Below, piece by piece: positions 37,370 to 48,892 of a DNA stretch of 64,000 bases (positions within the stretch are counted from its first letter, which is position 1; each line of letters starts with the position of its first letter). This DNA comes from Protopterus annectens (Eukaryota > Chordata > Ceratodontiformes > Protopteridae). The position numbers and the translations under genes were made by a program. The stretch covers positions 825,052,812-825,116,811 of the forward strand of contig NC_056750.1 in the NCBI RefSeq assembly GCF_019279795.1, in the 5' to 3' direction. The notes below the pieces were generated by a model. That model saw nothing but the letters and a program-made list of their open reading frames with translations, searched no databases and was not told where the DNA came from.

Positions 37370-37546
37370 ATAGACGTCCTTCTCTTCCATGTTGCAGTAT
37401 TCTTGTGGAATTTCCTGCCCTCAGGTGACTCATACATCAGCTCCTATACAAAAGCTTCAGCTTGGATGTTGTAGCTGTGTGGGGCATCACACATAGAGCC
37501 ATAATCCAGGGGCCTTAAATGTGATGTCTGCATGCACAATCCTCAG
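37370..37546. repeat. DIRS inverted terminal repeat (3' side)
   Basis: Matches the reverse complement of 42,762-42,942, for example CAGCTCCTATACAAAAGCTT and GTGATGTCTGCATGCACAAT. A further ~20 bases (37,350-37,370) recur in the internal complementary region. Confidence 0.9.
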
Positions 37547-37734
37547 AAATTGAAGCTCAACAGGCAGAGTAGAAGACCCAGCAGGAGGAGGTGCCAGTAG
37601 TGGCAGGTGAGGGACCCTGGGGTTCTTCTGTAGTACTGATAGGTCCAGGGTGAAAGGTGTATGCTATTAGAACCTAGGGACATGCTGGGATGAAAAGCAG
37701 AAATATGAGGTGGTTATTGGCGGGTGGGAAGGAA

Positions 37735-37835
37735 TACTGCAAAATGGAAGAGAAAGACATCTATGGTTATGGTAAGATTTTATACAGCTATTCTATGTCC
37801 TTCTATTCCTATGTTGCAGTATTCTTGTTGTGGGA
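37735..37835. repeat. DIRS internal complementary region
   Basis: Contains CATCTATGGTTATGGTAAGA, the reverse complement of the 3' outer edge, and next to it GTCCTTCTATTCCTATGTTG, which matches the 5' outer edge. This junction of both element ends is the mark of DIRS replication through a circle. Confidence 0.85.
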
Positions 37836-38740
37836 GAGTACCACAGCTTAGTTGGATGACAGGGTGGTGGATGCAGAAGAAGACTACAAAGCCCTGTAGG
37901 ATTGCCCTGGCAAATCTTGCACATGCTCTGGAGACCTGGTCTAGCTTGTAGTGTTTGGTGAAAGTGTGGATAATGAACCATGTGGCTGCTTCGGTAATGG
38001 AAGACGTGTCCAGACCTTTTAGGAAAGCCTTGGAGGTGGCCACTGCCCTGGTGGAATGGGCCTTTACTCCCAATGGGGGATTTTTTCCATTATGGGAATA
38101 GCAAAGACAAATGGCTTTCCTGATCCGACATGCAATGGTTTGTTTGGAGACTGCCTTGCCCAGTGCTCTGGGATGGAAAGAAACAAAGAGTTGGTTTGAT
38201 TTCCTAAAATGGGTTTTGTTTTGTCCAGGTAAAATATTAGCTGTCTGTGTACATCCAGGGAGTGAAGTATCATCTCACCTTCATTGGTGGGAGAGGGGAA
38301 GAAGGTGGGAAGGTGGATAGATTGGTTTAATGACAAATCATTGACCACCTTGGGCATGAAGGGGAGATTAGTTCTCAGGGTTACCCTGTCTTTGTAGAAC
38401 GTAGTATAGGCGGGGCAAGCCATTAAAGCTTGTAGTTCTGAAACCCTTCTGACTTAGGTTATAGCCACTAGAAGAACTGTTTTCCATGTATACATCTGAA
38501 GGGTAGCTGTCCCAGCAGGATCAAATGGGTGTTGGTTAAGCTTTGCCAGGATGAAGTTAAGGTCCCAGGCTGCAGTGATAGGCTTTTTTGGAGGTCTAAT
38601 GTGTAACACCCCTTTTAGGAAGAGTTTTACATTGAGCCTGGCTAGCAAAGGAGGGTCTAGTGGCAAGCAGGCTGATATTGCAGAAAGGTGTACTTTCACT
38701 GAAGAATAGGAAAGTCTACTTTTTATTAGTTGACACACAT
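37780..38740 (-). mobile_element. DIRS part: tyrosine recombinase region
   Basis: N-terminal core-binding helices (SYSSVKVHLSAISACLPL), the middle segment (ILHSLDVHRQLIFYLDKTKP) and the C-terminal catalytic stretch with KAHSTRAVATSKAF, the H-x-x-R-like motif of the DIRS recombinase, which joins the circular DNA to the target. Fossil; broken. Confidence 0.85.
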
Positions 38741-39189
38741 AAGTAAGAACTAAGGAGGATCAGCAGTGCTAGAGTCCCTTCCATTGTCTAGACACCATTT
38801 AGTAAATCTTTCCCATTTAGCTAGGTATGATATTCTTGTTGTAGGTTTCCTGGCCTCCCTCAAGACTGAAAGCACATCCTCTGACTAATGGTGTCAGAAT
38901 GGGATCAAACATTTATCACCCACAGTGTCAGGGACAACATCTGAAAGTGTGGGTGGAGGAGAATTCCCTTTTCTTGTGTCAGAAGGACTACCTTGTAGGG
39001 TAACTTGTAGTGATTGCCCTTGGCTAGACTGTGAAGTAGGGGAAACCAGTGCTGCCTTGGCCAGTATGGAGTCACTAACAAGATTTTCAGTTTGTCTCTT
39101 CTGATTTTCAGGAGGACTTTCTGAATCAATAGGAAGGGGGAAGGCATAAAGAAACTTCCCTTTCCAGGAGATGTTGAAAGTATCTACCC

Positions 39190-39695
39190 TCCAGGCTAGG
39201 GGGGGGAGTAGGTCTTTGAGCAGAAGGTCTGCAGCTGCCTGTTCTGGAGGGAGGCAAACAGGTCTATTTGAGGAGTTCCCCACCGGTGGACAATGTCTAA
39301 GAAAACAGTTCTGTCCAGCATCCATTCGTGTTGTGGAGAGGATGTCCTGCTTAGAAGGTCTGCTTGCTTGTTGTCCTGCGAGGGAATGTAGGTTGCCTGT
39401 AGCAACACGTTGTGGCGAGAGGCTAGATCCCATATCAGCAGGGTTAGTCTGCACAGTTGATATGCTTTTGTCCCTCCCTGTTTGTTGAGGTACCACGTTA
39501 CAGTGGTGGTGTCCATTACTATTTGAAGAACCCCTGGTAGAAGCAGAGGGGTAAAGGTTTTTAGAGCTAAAAAGACTGCTGTCATTTCCCTTGCACTGAT
39601 GTGTTTGGCCCTCAAGGAAGGCCACCAGGTTGTTTGAACCCTGGAAGATGCCATTGTGGCTCCCCACCCTGAGTCTGAGGCATCTGTATGCATTA
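39190..39695 (-). mobile_element. DIRS part: RNase H region
   Basis: TDASDSGWGATMASSRVQTT opens the fold, then ISAREMTAVFLALKTF, IVMDTTTVTWYLNKQGG and YIPSQDNKQADLLSR: the D-E-D pattern of RNase H as found in DIRS and Ty3-like elements. Confidence 0.9.
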
Positions 39696-40865
39696 CCTGG
39701 GTTGGGGGTGGGCTGTAGTGGAAGCCCCAGGTTTAGCTGGACTTGTTGGAACCACCAGCTGATCTTTTTCTTTAGACAGGGAAGGAGAAGGATTTCTTGC
39801 TCCAGGTGATTCTGGTGCTGGGACCAAATGTTTTTTAGGTACCACTGTAGCTTGCGCATATGCATTCTGGCAAGTGTAAGCATAGGTATGGTGGCTGCCA
39901 TTAAGCCCAGGATTCATAGGAATTGCCTTGCAGTTACTACCTGTGCCTGTAGCAGCTCTTTGAAGTTGGAGGTCAGGGAGTTGACCCTGTCTTGTGGAAG
40001 AAAAGCCTTCATTTTGTCTGTTCAGATTCTGCAACCCAAGAATATTTTGTCCTGTTCTGGGTGCAGGGAGGACGTTAGAAGGTTGAAGGTGAACCCTAGA
40101 TTTTGTAAAAAGGACATGGTGAAGTACAGATGAGTTGAAAGTGTATCTTTTCACTCTGCAAGGATTAGGATGTCATCTAGATAGGAGTAATCATGAATAC
40201 CCTGTGTTCTGCAAAAGGCAATGGCCGGGGCCAGGCATTTTGTGAACAGTCGAGGGCAGTGGACAAACCAAAGGGCAAAGCAGTAAATTGGAAATTAGAG
40301 AAATGCAGAAATGTTCTGTAGGAAGGTCTGATGGGAATGTGTAAGTAGCCCTCTTTTAGGTCCAAGGTGGCTATGAAGGCCTTGGTTGGGATAAGTGGAA
40401 GCAGAGTTTGAAGTGACAGAATTTTGAAGGTGGGCACCTGTAGGTAAAGATTTAAGAAGGAAAGGTCTAAGATGGGTCTCCATGGGCTGTCTTTTTGGGA
40501 ACCAGGAAGAGAGAGGAGTAGAAACCTTTTCCTTCCTGTACTGAGGGGACTGGTTCTATGGTACCCAGCTTCAGAAGGTCTGTCAAAACCTGTAGAAGGA
40601 GATGCTGTTGTTTTTGGAAGGAAAAAGAATGTCTCTCATGGGTGGTTTTACTTTCCAGGAGAGGAAGTATCCTTTTTGTATTATGGACAGTACCCATTTG
40701 TCCGAGGTGATCGATTTCCAGAAGGGGAGGCAGTGGGATAGGCGGACTGAGAGTAGTAGGGGGGCAAGGTAGTCATGCATTGTTGGAGTCTCCTCTGTCT
40801 TGAAAAAGCTGTCTAGGCTGAGGATGCAGGGCAGCAGGTCTGGAACTGGTAGGTCTTCTTGCACC
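39695..40865 (-). mobile_element. DIRS part: reverse transcriptase region
   Basis: YSSLFLVPKK, TLLPLIPTKAFIATLDLKEG and YLHIPIRPSYRTFL, then FTALPFGLSTA, are the fingers, motif A and motif B of a DIRS/Ty3-like RT. Fossil; broken. Confidence 0.88.
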
Positions 40866-41099
40866 TCTTCTAGATCTGGAGGAGGAATTACCCACCTGGG
40901 CTGGGTTTTGCCTCACAAAAGTGGCTTTGGCTGGATAATTTCTATGGTCCTTGAAAATAGGGGACACCAATAAATGTTTTATGTCCTGCAATTCTTTACT
41001 ATTTTCTTTCAGATTCTTAAAAAGATCTGCAGATTGCTTTCCAAAAAGGTAACTGTGGTCCAGGGGGGCATCCAAGATCTTTGACTTAAAGTCTTCTGG

Positions 41100-42500
41100 G
41101 AGATTTTAAAGTCTCAGCCAGGAGTATCTCCCCTGAGAACTGCAGCAGATGCTGCAGAGTGAGCAGATGGTTCTGCAGCATCATAGCTGCATCTGATTGA
41201 GTGTCTTGCTACTTGTGTAGCCAAAGAAAGTTTGGAGGAGATGTCAGCTTTTGTGGGGCAGTCAGCAATAGTGGCCAGCATGGAAGAGGCTTGGGAGACC
41301 AAGTCCAGGGCATATTTGATCATATGCGTCTGATAGTTAATGGCTCTAAAAGCCAAAGTGGAGGAAGTGTAGACCTTCTTCCCTATCCTAGCCATAGATT
41401 TACTGTCTTTATCTGTGGGTAGGAGTGAGGAAGAGGGAAGGAGTCTGGATTGCTTATCAGTGTAGGTGGCAATCACTATTGGGTCTGACAGAGGAGGTTT
41501 GATTAAGACATTTTGCTCGTCAGGCACCTTGTAAAAGCAATCTGGTCACTTGGGGGCAGGTGGCTGTGAATCTGGAGACTTAGATGCTGAGTTAAAGGCA
41601 TCTAGGTATGCAGGTAAGACTGGTGAGACTGCAGAAGGGGAGGGGGATTCTACTTGAAGCAGCCCAAAATACCTATTTTGGGTATCAGACATTTGAGAGG
41701 TATTCCATTTGAAGTAATCTTTCATTTTGGTGATAGTCTCACTAAAAGTGACATCCTTGGGGTGGGGGGAGAGATCTCCCTCTACAGATTCTTCATCTGG
41801 AGAATAATACTCCTGGGGTGAAGCAATTTGGGAGGTGTAAGATATAGAGTCCTCCAAGGAGGAGAATGAAGTATCATGCTCTTCTCCCCCAACCTGAGAT
41901 GTTAGGGGGGAAGGGAAGAGGCTGAAGCAGGCCTAGGGCTGAGCAAAGGAAGAGCAGTGGAGGATAAGGCTGAAGGATTAAGGGCCATGAAGGCCTGCAT
42001 CAGGGAAGAAGTGAAGGACTGCCAGGCAGGTAGGCCTTCTGCAGTGGAAGAGGCATGATTGGTTTTCTGTTTCTTTTTTGCTGGGGTATACGTTGGAGCA
42101 GGCCTGGAATCCAGTCTGATAGGAACCTTGTCTGAAGGTGGGATCCTGGTCAGAAGCTCTACAGATTCTGGTTTCCCCTCTTCCTCAACAGTCGGGGTCT
42201 GGGTTGGCTCTGGAGACATGCCGGCCATCGGCTGATCACCGGCTTCCACAAAGGTAGTCGTTAAAGTCGACAGATCCACCGGGCATCCCTCAACTTCTAA
42301 ATCGGCAACTGGTGGGGCATCCAGTAATGGAGCAGCAGAAGAAGAGGGCCTGGGAAACTTGGCCTTCTTATGTGGAGGTTCTGACATTGCCTCTGAGGCA
42401 GGATCCATCTTTAGGGTTAACCACTTAAGGTGCTGGTTTTCTAGATAAAGGTTAAGCACGGCCAGACAGCTGTGTAGGGTCTTTGGCACAAACAACTGAC
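41100..42500 (-). mobile_element. DIRS part: Gag-like region
   Basis: Serine/proline-rich coding sequence with a basic patch (EPPHKKAKFPRP) and, downstream, a helical segment (IGKKVYTSSTLAFRAINYQT) typical of DIRS ORF1 proteins. No clear zinc knuckle. Fossil; broken. Confidence 0.7.
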
Positions 42501-42947
42501 AAATGGAGCAAGCGGTATGGTCGTGCTCCTAGCCTAAGCAAAAAATACACCAATCATGGGAGTATTTATGGGGTATCTGGCGCCCGCATTGGCATTTACC
42601 CTTTTTACCTGACATCAACTATCGATAGCTACAACAAACCAAGCCTAGGCAATAACAATATGATATAAAGAAAAAACCTCAATGGGTTACTTAGCCTTTT
42701 TGAGATGTTTGATATGAAGGCGCGAACACACGATGGGTCAGTCGTCTGCAGCTGAAAAGTTCTGAGGATTGTGCATGCAGACATCACATTTAAGGCCCCT
42801 GGTTTATGGCCCTACATGTGATGTCCCACACAACTGCAACAGCCAAGCTGAAGCTTTTGTATAGGAGCTGACGTATGAGTTGTCTGAGGGCAGGAAATCC
42901 CACAATAAGAATACAGCAACATAAGAATAGAAGGACATCTCAGGTTA

Positions 42948-43539
42948 CATGGAGTCTGAAAATTTTGCATTTGAATTTTGAGAGCTCATCATATGGTTTT
43001 AATATCCTACTCTTTTTGAAGTTCATGAATTCAGAGGTGCACATTGCGGTAGATTTAGATGCATTAATGCTGTTACTTTATCCATGGGTAATGTGTTAAG
43101 AGTGTATTGTATATGCTGGCCTTGCAGAGGATGACTATTACTTTGTGGATCACCTTCCATATTGAGGCACAGAGACTTGCTAGTACTACACATTGTTGCT
43201 TAGATGAATGGACCTGTGGGACTGCTTGCCATGATATAACACACAGACTTGATGTTGAACACTGGCACTGGTGTGGCTGGACCTCTGGGACTGGCTGATA
43301 TGGCATAGAGACTTGTCACACTAATACTGTTTAAGTGAAGGTCTTCTGCCTGTTCTACAGAGACATGTTGCAGAGTGGCACCGTAACTAGAAGGCAGTCT
43401 GTGTCCTGGGGCCAAAGTGATGATGTACTGCAGTGCCAATTTTTAGCCTATGCACTTTAAGGGAGGTGCAGTACAACTCTGGTGTGTACAACGTATAAAT
43501 TCCTGGCAAAATCCTTAGTTAATGCTTCATATTTTTATC
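42948..43539. other. no gene recognised
   Basis: Sequence flanking the DIRS element. It could be the remaining 5' part of the old CR1 copy, but I cannot align it with confidence. Small open frames here look like chance. Confidence 0.4.
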
Positions 43540-43780
43540 TTGTTCCTCATGACATTTTTCATCTCCTGGTAAGTCAGTGAGGATTATGTTAGGAAGTAAT
43601 GCACTCATTAGAGCTTCATACTTTTTATTGTGCAAAAATAAAATGCATACTGATGCAAAACCTGTTGTTCTATTAACTTTTAAGAGAATTAGAGTAACAT
43701 TTAAACATTTCCCTGATTGTGGGACGTTGTCCGATTTTATTGATGGCTTTGGCTAAATGGACACTCTGTTGGCAGATTTA
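43540..43780 (+). repeat. unclassified dispersed repeat, copy 4
   Basis: Contains GGTAAGTCAGTGAGGATTAT, GTAATGCACTCATTAGAGCT, TCATACTTTTTATTGTGCAA, TGCATACTGATGCAAAACCT and TTTCCCTGATTGTGGG in the shared order. Confidence 0.6.
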
Positions 43781-44594
43781 GTTGAACCACCTTAGTTTTG
43801 AAATGATAGTGGTCCTGCAGCTTGTGTTATTATTGTTGCCTTATACTTAAAACATGTTCGAATTGTTTTCTCACCTGCTTTAGTGTATCACACTCTTTCT
43901 CCTAGGAATTCTTCCATTCATGGGGCCTGAGCTATAACAGGTTTCATAAATGGGTACCTTGATGCTGGGATGACTAGGACTTGTACCTTTCTTCTCTGGT
44001 AAACTGGTGAGGATCACTGACACTAATAATGACAGACATTGGAGCTGATGACTTCATATTCTTCAAAGATCGGATGCTAATGTAGCCAGTTTTAAGTACA
44101 TAAGAGAAGAGGACTATTTCAAATTTGTCAGTGATGATGAGCTTTTGCCCCTCTTTAACTTTTGATTTTGTTCCTGGTTGCTGTGCTAAGAGGTTGACAC
44201 CTATGGCTAAGCTTCATTTTGAACAGTTAATCCTGAAACAACAACGTGATCTACATTGCTGTGGCTACTATTTTTTGTTACTTTTGGTGATTATAGATGG
44301 ATGATTACCAGAAGTGGTTATCTATTGGGAGGGCATTTTGTGCATGACAGTAAAGGACAGTTAGGATGATCACAAACAAGTGATCATTGGTGTGGCTTGG
44401 TTGAGGGTTATGGAGGACAGTGCCTGAAAGCTCCAAGCTGAAATGATTCTGTGGTGATTCTCTGTTGTCACTTTTTTCTACAGGAATCCAAACAGATGTG
44501 TGGACAGTAGTAATAATATACAGAGCCTACATCATCACACACTTGTATCATTTTTTCTTGTTTAATTTTCAATGAAGTTGATGGGGAGGTGATA
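43781..44594. other. no gene recognised
   Basis: Unique sequence before the 45-bp array. Nothing supported. Confidence 0.5.
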
Positions 44595-44810
44595 TGCCCT
44601 ACAGCTGAAGTGAAGTAGATTACTATGGCTGTTGTTTCTGTCCTACAGTATCAGGTGAAGTAGATTTCTGTGGCTGCTGTTTCTCTCCTATATTAACAGA
44701 TGAAGTAGATTACTGTGGCTGTTGTTTCTGTCCTATAGTATCAGATGAAGTCGATTATTGTGGCTGTTGTGTCTGCCCTATAATATCAAATAAAGTAGAT
44801 TACTGTAGTT
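44595..44810. repeat. 45-bp minisatellite, first block (about 5 units)
   Basis: The unit begins GTAGATTACTGTGGCTGTTG and runs on through TTTCTGTCCTATAGTATCAGATGAA. Read in one frame it gives VDYCGCCFCPIVSDE. The block is open in that frame from about 44,606 to the insertion point. It ends exactly at the Penelope-like insertion with AGATTACTGTAGTT. Confidence 0.93.
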
Positions 44811-47800
44811 ATACCTATAAGGAGAATCTTGATATTTTGTATTTTTATATTGACAAATATGAAAGATTGGGTTGTGATTCCACTTATTTACAGGAATGTA
44901 TCAATAAAGGTATTGTCCCTAAGGGCTTGCGGGTTTGCAAGTACCCTAACAGGGTGGAAGAAATTTCTGAATTTCATAAGGAATTGATTCATATTTTTGA
45001 TAATTGTGGCATCGAAATAGCAAAAGCTATTATTGTGGAGAATGACAGGGTTAGGGAACATCTAGTCAACAAGATTAATCATATAAATACTAAAATTACT
45101 GGTGATATGTTATACAAAGTTGAATCTGAGAGGTCATTATACAACAGCATTTTTTCTAACATTGAAAAGGAATGTGTTAAGAATATGCAAAGGAAGGCCT
45201 CTAAAATGGAGAGGGATATTAAGGCCTACAGGCTGGGGAATGCTTATCCAAAATCTAGGCCATATAATTCCTTTAGGGGTGAGCTTACGGGTAATTTTAA
45301 TCCCATGAATACCAATGTGGATTTGATATCCAACCACAGTGGTATTGAAGAACATCAAGATGACATCCCTTTAGAATATATACCCCCTTTAAGGAGGTCA
45401 GACAGACTACGCAACCGTCCCCCAATATACCACAATCACTATCGTTACCCACCCAGGAACAACTACAGGAAATAAATGTTGATGAAAATTCCATACAACA
45501 AAGAGGGAATATTTTTGAATTCAAACAGTATAAAATTTATAATTATAGTGCACTGGAAATATCCCCATGAATATTTTGAATTATTTGTAAAAGGTTTTAA
45601 ATTTATTCCATTGAGAAAGACTAACATTCCCAGGGCTATTGTGGATTTAAAGTTATTTCTGAGAAAACAAAATCTAGGCATTATGTTTGGTGGTAAAAGT
45701 ACCAATTCCAACACTACTTCTAACCATAATACTGGGGCCATATTAAAGAAAAGGAGTGTTTTCAACCCACCACTCCACCCACAATTAAGGAACTTGGAAC
45801 GTTTGATGGAAAAAGAGATTAGAAACACAGTCAGTTCCCACTATGTTTCCTCTAATTTATCTAAAAAGAATTGGGCTTACTAGAATTTTTAAAGAGTAAT
45901 AAAACTATCAGAATAATGCAACCGGACAAAGGGGGTGGTGCTGTTTTAATGGATACAATTCAGTACGAATCTAAAATGAAAGAAAGTTTAGAGAATACCT
46001 TACACTATTCTAAGACTTCCATTAATGAAATAAACATTTCTAAATCCAAAATTAATATATTACTTAATGATTTACTTTTGGAGGGCACCATTGATTTGGA
46101 TACTTATAATTACCTTCATAACCAGAATCCTAGGGTTCCATCTGTTTTTGGGATCCCTAAAGTGCATAAAGATTCCAATGACCCCCCCTTTGCGGCTTAT
46201 TGTTTCTTCGGAGGGTTCCATTACAACCCCTCTTGCCAAATTTATTGATGTAAAATTAAAGGACATATCTAATCAAGGTACAACTGTTCTCAGGGATTCC
46301 TGGGATTTTTTAAGACAAGTCAAGACCAATTTATTTTCAAGGGATATTATTTTTATCACTCTGGATATTGTTGACCTTTTTGGTTCTATCCCTCACGACA
46401 TTGGGTTGTCTTGGCTAGAGGAAAGTATGGTACATTATGGGGGTTTTACTGGGGATGTTTTTAGGACCTGCTTGTTGTTAATGGAAACAGTTCTCAAGAA
46501 TAATTTTATGTTCTTTCAGGGTGAATTTTTTAGACAAGAAAAAGGGGTAGCAATGGGGGCTAAATGTTCACCCACATATGCTAATATTGTTCTTACATGG
46601 TGGGAGAATAAATTTATCAATCAATGTGAATTTAGTAATTGCTGGACTTTTTATAAACGGTTTCTCGATGACATAGTGATTTTCTGGACTGATACAGTAA
46701 AAAGGTTTTATGAATTTTTGGAATACATAAAAAACAGTACATCCTTCCTGGATTTTACTTACAGTATTAACTTTGATGAATGTATTTATTTGGATGTCTT
46801 ATTAAGGAAGGGGGGATGATAATTTTATTTCCAGGATATATAGGAAACCCACCTTTTCAAATTCCTACCTTCATTTTTCCAGTGGTCATCCATTTGGACA
46901 GAAGAGAAATATTTTGAAGGGTCAGTTGATTAGGTCAAGTAGGATGACATCACTAGATTCTGATTTTCTAGTTGATGCTAAATTTATTATAGATATGTTC
47001 AAAGAAAGGGGGTATCCATCCTACTTGTGTGATGAAGTATATAAGGTGGTATTAGAGGGTAGAAAAGGAAGATTCTCACCTATTCTAGGACATGATGAAT
47101 CCACAAGTACTACTAACCCTGTTGCAACAGGATCAATTTCCACTATTTCCAATAGCTGTAATAATAATTTTTCTACAGCTTATATTATGGATTATACTGG
47201 TGATTCTGTTATACTCAAAAATGTTTTACATAAGGAATGGGACAGGTTTAAGGAAATCACTGATTTAGAATATATAAAAAATCAGCCTTTACAATTCATA
47301 TACCGGAGGGACACTAATTTTAAAAATATCTTTGAGTTTGGTGGAAATACTACTGGAGACATTCTTACCCATAAAAAGGGTACATTCAAGTGTGGTGCAT
47401 GTTCTCAATGCCAATACATCAAAACAGGTTCCACTCTTTTGATTGTGGACAGAAACAAAACCATAACTAGTTCTGCATTTGCCAATTGTAATACACAGGG
47501 CATTGTATATATTGCCACATGTCACTCCTGTTCTTCCTTCTACATAGGGAAAACAGAAAGGAAATTAAGGTCAAGAATTTATGAGCATTATTATGAAATG
47601 AAAAAAGGAAATTTTAATAATGCTTTGTTTCGGCATTCACAATCATGTACTAATTCTATTTTTTATTTTTTTGTACTTGAAATAGTGCCTAAAGAGATCA
47701 GGGGTGGCATGTGGGAAACAAAATTAGAATATAGGGAATTGTATTGGCAAATAATTCTGGAAGCCACTAGGGAACCAGGTCTGAATGACATGCTCTCTAT

Positions 47801-48375
47801 TGTTCCAGTGTTGAAATTAAGAGCTGCTAAACTGTGATTTTCTCTTTGTCCACTAGATGGTGATAGTATACCATTTATTTTCTCATTCACTTTTTATTAC
47901 TATAATGTGTTTTTAAATTAAAATTATATCCTATTTGATGTTTCTGATTTTTAAATAATTATTTATATAACAACATACACAATATTTTATTAATTCAAAG
48001 TGATTAAATTTAATGTTTTATATATTTTTTATACATTAACATTTTTAAGAATTTTCCATTATATGGTAATTAATCAATTCACATCAATTCAATCATTCAA
48101 TTTAATTTTATGTATAAAGGTATGTCCTACTTTTATTGGTTGTATCTTTTATCTGATGAAGGAACTCGAAAACGTATTTACAGAAGGAAGCGTTATTAAA
48201 TTGTTTTTGGACCATCACTTCGTGTGCCTGCCTTTCATTCTGACTATCGTGGTGGTATTTTCCACTTACACTTTTGGATTCCTTGCTGTTGGGGCTCATA
48301 CCCTTATTTGGACTCTACGAGTGGTATTTTGTGTTTATAGTGCTGGTGTTCACTCGTACCATCCCTTTGTGTTTT
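44811..48375 (+). mobile_element. Penelope-like element with RT and GIY-YIG nuclease, broken
   Basis: About 3.6 kb between two copies of the 15-base TAGATTACTGTAGTT (44,796-44,810 and 48,376-48,390), a target duplication in the minisatellite. Parts in order: an N-terminal region (from about 44,837), a basic proline/arginine-rich stretch, then the family's leading motif IMQPDKGGGAV (about 45,915) and VPSVFGIPKVHKD (46,138). RT motif A FITLDIVDLFGSIPH follows at 46,353, motif B GVAMGAKCSPTYANI (46,546) and motif C FLDDIVIFW (46,660). Next come a CGACSQC zinc-binding motif and a GIY-YIG nuclease (YIATCHSCSSFYIGKTERKL, 47,505), with the last stop at 47,837. The 3' region holds a hammerhead-ribozyme-like motif. 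Penelope-like elements copy themselves by target-primed reverse transcription. All domains are present but the reading frame is broken a few times. Probably only moderately old, as the target duplication is still exact. Confidence 0.93.
48147..48200 (+). ncRNA. hammerhead-ribozyme-like motif of the Penelope-like element
   Basis: CTGATGA at 48,153-48,159 and GAAA at 48,168-48,171 form the two core strands. Stem III is AACG (48,171-48,174) with CGTT (48,191-48,194), placing the expected cleavage after A48,195. Stem I is only four A/T pairs (48,148-48,151 with 48,197-48,200) and stem II is two weak pairs. Penelope-like elements are known to carry hammerheads at this place. This copy looks decayed. 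Confidence 0.45.
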
Positions 48376-48592
48376 TAGATTACTGTAGTTGTTGTTTCTG
48401 TCCTATAGTAACAGATGAAGTAGATTACTGTGGCTGTTGTTTCTGTCCTATAGTATCAGATGAAGTAGATTATTGTGGCTGTTGTTTCTGCCCTATAATA
48501 TCAAATAAAGTAGATTACTGTAGTTGTTGTTTCTGTCCTATACTATCAGATTACTGTGGCTGTTATTTCTGTCCTATAGTAACTACAACTCA
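48376..48592. repeat. 45-bp minisatellite, second block
   Basis: Resumes right after the Penelope-like element. In frame: YCSCCFCPIVTDEVDYCGCC, then more units. One unit lacks nine bases (VDE-type residues) but stays in frame. The order of variant units here repeats that of the first block, including ATAATATCAAATAAAGTAG. Confidence 0.93.
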
Positions 48593-48892
48593 TTACAGCC
48601 GAGTGCTCCTCCAGCCATCTACTGCAGTTAACTCCTACTGCTCGTCTAGGCATCAAATATTGATTGTTCATATTTGCATTAATAATTCCAAGACCATGTT
48701 ACATAAAAAGTACCAGGATATTTTGTATTAAAGCATATGTGATGGCAAACACAACTGTATTGATATTTGACCTCTCTTAATGAGTATTTTTTAGAAGTGT
48801 AAGGTGATAACTTCATTTTTTACAGGCTTAAGCCATGCCCACTAGGAGTTAAAGGTACACACTCAAAAGAGCTGTACCAGAGGGAATGAGTT
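48593..48892. other. spacer between minisatellite blocks
   Basis: Non-repetitive sequence of about 300 bases, without a recognised gene. It contains GATATTTTGTATT, also found at the start of the Penelope-like element, but too short to prove a second insertion. Confidence 0.5.

Larger units (their letters stand above)
37350..42947 (-). mobile_element. DIRS-type tyrosine-recombinase retroelement, nearly full length, broken
   Basis: A DIRS element on the minus strand, about 5.6 kb. The parts are in the family's normal order: inverted terminal repeats at both ends, Gag-like region, reverse transcriptase with RNase H, tyrosine recombinase and an internal complementary region near the 3' end. It is markedly more GC-rich than the Tx1/L1-like LINEs next to it. 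The coding regions are broken, by roughly five to ten changes in all. The inverted repeats agree at about nine bases in ten, suggesting a fairly old insertion. It sits at the 5' edge of an old CR1 copy. No target duplication is expected for this family and none is seen. Confidence 0.9.

Noticed and set aside
38111-40741. Plus-strand frames across the DIRS region
   Set aside because: They are complements of the minus-strand DIRS coding regions.
48000-48731. 243-codon frame as a real host gene
   Set aside because: It starts inside the 3' region of the Penelope-like element and runs into the minisatellite; the start is unrelated to the repeat frame's history.
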